DNA from: an uncultured Ruminococcus sp.
GTDB lineage: Bacteria; Bacillota; Clostridia; Oscillospirales; Ruminococcaceae
Assembly: GCA_902786975.1 (NCBI GenBank)
Contig: CADAES010000006.1
Location: forward strand, 62,001-126,000
Reading direction: 5' to 3'
DNA length: 64,000 nt
Below the pieces are notes generated by a model. That model was given only the letters and a program-made list of their open reading frames with translations. It was not told the DNA's origin and did no database searches. A program made the translations under genes and the position numbers. Shown piece by piece: positions 60,969 through 64,000 of this stretch. Every line of letters starts with the position of its first letter. The first letter of the stretch is position 1.

Positions 60969-63940
60969 AAAAGACGATGATGCTCGCAAAGATATCGCTG
61001 AAATACTGGGCGAACCATAAAATGCGTCTGTTCACGCTGATGCTCACCCTTGTTTTCGGCGTCAGTGCTCTTTGCTGCACTGCACTTCTGATAAGGTCGG
61101 AAAAGCATGCTGTGCTTGAAAATGCTCTTATGATAAACGGCAACTATGACTATGTGATATACTGCATATCCGAAAAGACCGCCGAAAGGATAGCACAGGA
61201 CGAGTGCGTTGATGATCTGGGTATGCAGTACGATCTGGGGTATGTGAAAAGCGAATCGGGAGCAAAGGAATATGCCGCAGCATACCTTGACGAAAAGTCA
61301 GAGGACTTTGACCATATGCCCTGCACAAGAGGGCACTATCCTCGCAAAGAGGACGAGGTCGCTATGGATCTGACCTCTGCCGCAGCACTGGGCGTAAAGC
61401 CGTATCCGGGCGAGAAGGTAACGCTGTCGCTGTATTCGGCTGACGATAAGCATCTTGCCGACAAGCAATACACTCTCAGCGGTATTTTTGAAAAGCAGAA
61501 CCCTTCTGTTTACGGCGGCTGGCAAAGATACGATCCTAAGTTTGAAGAAAGCGGCTATAATATGCAGGGCGTGTATTTTCACGCAAGTCAGAATGACATC
61601 TTCAAAAGCGATACGGTCGCCGCATTTATTCTCTCCGAGGTCGAGCCGGGCGACTGGAGCATGTATGAACGGATAAAGAAATACGCCGAGCCGACAATGC
61701 TGTGGGGAGATTCCCACAACAGGAAGGAAGCTTATACCTATGTGCTGGGAGTGTTCAATCAGATCTGGTCCGACGAGTATAGCTCAGAGACATATTCAAA
61801 CATCAATTCAATAATGGACAAGGGCGGCACCGTCAAGGATTTTTACTCGGGCGTGCTGATGCCCGTGTTCACAGTCATCATCTTTATCATCGTCATTCTT
61901 TCGGTCGTCGGCATAACCCGCAATATAATCAAGGACAAACAGGAGAACTTTGCGGTGCTGCGAAGTCTCGGGCTTGAACGGCGTCAGCTGAAGCTTTACG
62001 TATTCTGCGACTTCACCGTGACCGCACTTGTCTGCATTGCGATCGGGCTTTTGCTCGGAAGTGCTGTACATATGATAATGATAAACTCGCTCAACAGCAT
62101 CTGCGACCTCAGACTGCAATACGGCTTCACGGGAGGAAGGTATGTTGACGATGTGACGCTCGACCCGTTCATTCTGTCGTCGGTCACTATGATAATCTGT
62201 GTTGAGTTCGCTGTGTTTTTGTCACTGTTTGGCATCAGAGGTAAAACACCCATTCAGATGTTCGAGGACAAATACACCAAAAAACGCCGTCACCGCAGAC
62301 AAAAGCCCGCCGGGAAATACCGCGGCTGGAAGCTGCTGCTCGTACGCAGGATAAAGCTCCGCAGTTTCCGCATTGCCGTTATCAGCATTCTGGTGATGTC
62401 CTGTGCTTTGTTCGGATACACCTATTTCAATGCACTGGCTGACAAGAACAACGCTGAGCTTCGCTGGGAAAAAGAGCAAAGCGGGCTGACCTGCTGGGAT
62501 TATACCGCACAGAAGTCAAAGCATTACGAAATGTATAAATTCAACATTGAGAACCGTCACGACCTCGGAGTCAGTGTTGACAGCTACGGCGAAATGAAGG
62601 GCAAGCCGTTCGTTGAAGATGCTTTCGCAAAGATGACCAACCGTTCGACAAGGCTGGTCTACGGCAGTAACGAACTTGACGAAAACGCTCTTAGTGTGCT
62701 CGAAGATTATGATACAAGGCTGTTCGGCGACAAGGATATGAGCAAGGCTGATGCTGTGGACAAGGCGAACAAAGACGGCGAAGATGCTATGGTGAAGGCT
62801 GTCGGATACCGAACCGACGATCATATTTACGCCTGCCCGTCTGTCGGCTTGTTCGATGACGAGCTCGAAAAACTGAAAAGCAAGGTCGTTGACGGACGCA
62901 TAGATGTCAATAAACTCAACGACGGCAGCGAGGTACTGCTGGTGCTGACACAACTCAGCAAAGACAAACTTCTGCCGCTTTTCAAGGTCGGTGACAAGCT
63001 TCCGCTGTCGGACATCTTACTAAGCAACAGCGAGGAACAGCTCGATTTCAGCAGAAACGACATCACGACCTTTGGCGAGCCTGTCTATAACAAGGACATA
63101 ATCTTTTCGGACGGAACAAAAACGCCGTATATGGAATTCGCTTTCGGCAGGCGGAAGGATATCTCCGTAAGGATAGGTGCGATAGCCGTGCTGAGTGAGG
63201 AAGATGCAGATAAGTATATGTCAATGGCGGGAGAGCAGGACTGCGGTATGAATGTTTTCTGCTCGGTGAACGCTTTCGGAGCGTGGGGGCTGAAGGACAG
63301 AAATCTCACAGCGATATCAATGAAGCTCAAAGACGGCACCGACATATCCGAAGCGGACGAATACTGGTACTCGGTCATATCCGGCGGCAAGGGAATGACA
63401 AGCCGTTCGACCTCGCAGATAACCGCAGGTATGAACAGAGGCACAAAAAAGATTATGAGCGTCTACTACTCGATGATAATCATCCTTACGCTGACTGCTG
63501 CGGCTGCGATAGCGATAACGCTGTATACCGATATCCGCATCAGAAGCAAACGGTTCGCAAGCCTGCGTGCCTGCGGTATGTCCACAGGACAGATACTGTT
63601 TATGATACTCAGGCAGAATATCGTATACCCGATCATCGGTGCCGGATTTTCCTTACTGCCGGTGAAAGCATGCAGCAAACTGTTCGGATATATTATCCAA
63701 AAGGTCGAGAGCGGTCAGTGGACCTCAGCTGCTCCTCAGTGGGCGGAGCAAGGGAAGAAAAGCGTGCCGTGGATAGCCGATGTCCCATACATCTATGACC
63801 TGTTCAGCTATAATGTCCCACGGGCAGTGGTGATCCTTTTTGTGATATATCTTGCCCTGATACTTCTGGTCACGCTGCCGCAGATACGCTTTATCCGCAG
63901 GCAGCCTATAGTTGAAGAGATCGAAAAGTCAAGCTTTTAA
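60965..63940 (+). CDS. FtsX/MacB-type ABC transporter permease
   Basis: A 991-residue permease. One helix at about residues 20-42 (FTLMLTLVFGVSALCCTALLI) precedes an outer domain; the first FtsX block with three helices lies at about 298-425 (VFTVIIFIIVILSVVGITR; FTVTALVCIAIGLLLGSAV). A second half begins near 475 (RIAVISILVMSCALFGYTYF) and ends with three helices at about 840-980. It overlaps the sigma factor stop (ATGA) and is followed by its ATPase, so sigma, permease and ATPase are one operon. The substrate is unknown; envelope stress or peptide handling is usual. Confidence 0.9.
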   Translation: MKKTMMLAKISLKYWANHKMRLFTLMLTLVFGVSALCCTALLIRSEKHAVLENALMINGNYDYVIYCISEKTAERIAQDECVDDLGMQYDLGYVKSESGAKEYAAAYLDEKSEDFDHMPCTRGHYPRKEDEVAMDLTSAAALGVKPYPGEKVTLSLYSADDKHLADKQYTLSGIFEKQNPSVYGGWQRYDPKFEESGYNMQGVYFHASQNDIFKSDTVAAFILSEVEPGDWSMYERIKKYAEPTMLWGDSHNRKEAYTYVLGVFNQIWSDEYSSETYSNINSIMDKGGTVKDFYSGVLMPVFTVIIFIIVILSVVGITRNIIKDKQENFAVLRSLGLERRQLKLYVFCDFTVTALVCIAIGLLLGSAVHMIMINSLNSICDLRLQYGFTGGRYVDDVTLDPFILSSVTMIICVEFAVFLSLFGIRGKTPIQMFEDKYTKKRRHRRQKPAGKYRGWKLLLVRRIKLRSFRIAVISILVMSCALFGYTYFNALADKNNAELRWEKEQSGLTCWDYTAQKSKHYEMYKFNIENRHDLGVSVDSYGEMKGKPFVEDAFAKMTNRSTRLVYGSNELDENALSVLEDYDTRLFGDKDMSKADAVDKANKDGEDAMVKAVGYRTDDHIYACPSVGLFDDELEKLKSKVVDGRIDVNKLNDGSEVLLVLTQLSKDKLLPLFKVGDKLPLSDILLSNSEEQLDFSRNDITTFGEPVYNKDIIFSDGTKTPYMEFAFGRRKDISVRIGAIAVLSEEDADKYMSMAGEQDCGMNVFCSVNAFGAWGLKDRNLTAISMKLKDGTDISEADEYWYSVISGGKGMTSRSTSQITAGMNRGTKKIMSVYYSMIIILTLTAAAAIAITLYTDIRIRSKRFASLRACGMSTGQILFMILRQNIVYPIIGAGFSLLPVKACSKLFGYIIQKVESGQWTSAAPQWAEQGKKSVPWIADVPYIYDLFSYNVPRAVVILFVIYLALILLVTLPQIRFIRRQPIVEEIEKSSF

Positions 63941-63951
63941 GGAGATAAACA

Positions 63952-64000
63952 ATGGACATACAGATAAAAACATCTGCACTGACAAAGCAGTATAAAATGG
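63952..64000 (+). CDS. ABC transporter ATP-binding protein, N-terminal fragment
   Basis: The frame opens MDIQIKTSALTKQYKM after AAGGAG and runs off the window. LTKQY is the usual strand before the Walker A motif in ABC ATPases of the FtsX/MacB type. It is the expected partner of the permease just upstream. Confidence 0.75.
   Translation, partial: MDIQIKTSALTKQYKM

Overview
The window looks like chromosome of a Ruminococcus-like member of the Clostridia (Gram-positive, anaerobic gut type). The evidence is an IreB/RqcP/HU/MazG set typical of Firmicutes, Gram-positive promoters (TTGACA-N17-TATAAT), AGGAGG-type ribosome binding sites, a T-box and a lysine riboswitch, lipoproteins with long Thr-rich linkers, and flavodiiron-type oxygen defence. 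The species is inferred from style only. No rRNA or intact tRNA gene and no CRISPR array was seen.

Layout. 1-8.3 kb (+): distal part of a purine operon (purM end, purN, a PurO-type IMP cyclohydrolase, a stand-alone AICAR transformylase, purD), interrupted by a GNAT gene, an unknown gene, an MdoB/LtaS-like phosphoglycerol transferase and a GH25 lysozyme. 8.4-15.3 kb: a TetR repressor divergent from an MMPL exporter and a giant secreted xxxLxxG heptad-repeat protein, with four matching operators between them. 15.5-32.7 kb (-): ychF and small membrane proteins, a large FtsX-type permease, an aminotransferase, four tandem SGNH/GDSL lipoproteins, rqcP-hup-mazG, a flippase, an unknown anchored protein, a PdaA-like deacetylase and ireB. 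32.8-36.6 kb (-): pheS-pheT behind a Phe T-box. 36.7-42.9 kb (-): an unknown membrane protein, an acyl-CoA synthetase, mntP, tgt, GNAT, PAS and queA. 42.9-50.6 kb (+): a lysine riboswitch, asd-dapA, a MITE-like element, dapB, lysR, metE and metF. 50.7-58.4 kb (-): a flavodiiron protein, a FIST-GGDEF cyclase, a YjbR protein, an AsnB-like protein without its nucleophile Cys, and two exported proteins. 58.5-64 kb: an integrase remnant at a tRNA-like scar, then (+) a membrane-tethered ECF sigma factor, an FtsX-type permease and the start of an ABC ATPase.

How the genes work together. The left operon makes IMP, with the two PurH activities on separate proteins. Lysine/diaminopimelate synthesis (asd-dapA, then dapB) is under lysine control. 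The methionine genes (lysR-metE-metF) sit between dapB and a duplicated dapB 3' end, which suggests insertion next to dapB. Queuosine genes tgt and queA share one minus-strand run. The MMPL plus heptad-repeat pair under TetR control is a self-contained envelope export system. The sigma-permease-ATPase set at the right edge looks like an envelope-sensing module.

Most notable signals: the dapB 3' relic carrying its own terminator, the sigma factor fused to a membrane anchor and ectodomain, the 315-bp repeat blocks in the heptad-repeat gene, the four-operator TetR region, the N-terminally shortened AsnB homologue, a dispersed TAAGAGG-type repeat that also encodes the PurN C-terminus, and a 180-bp MITE-like element.
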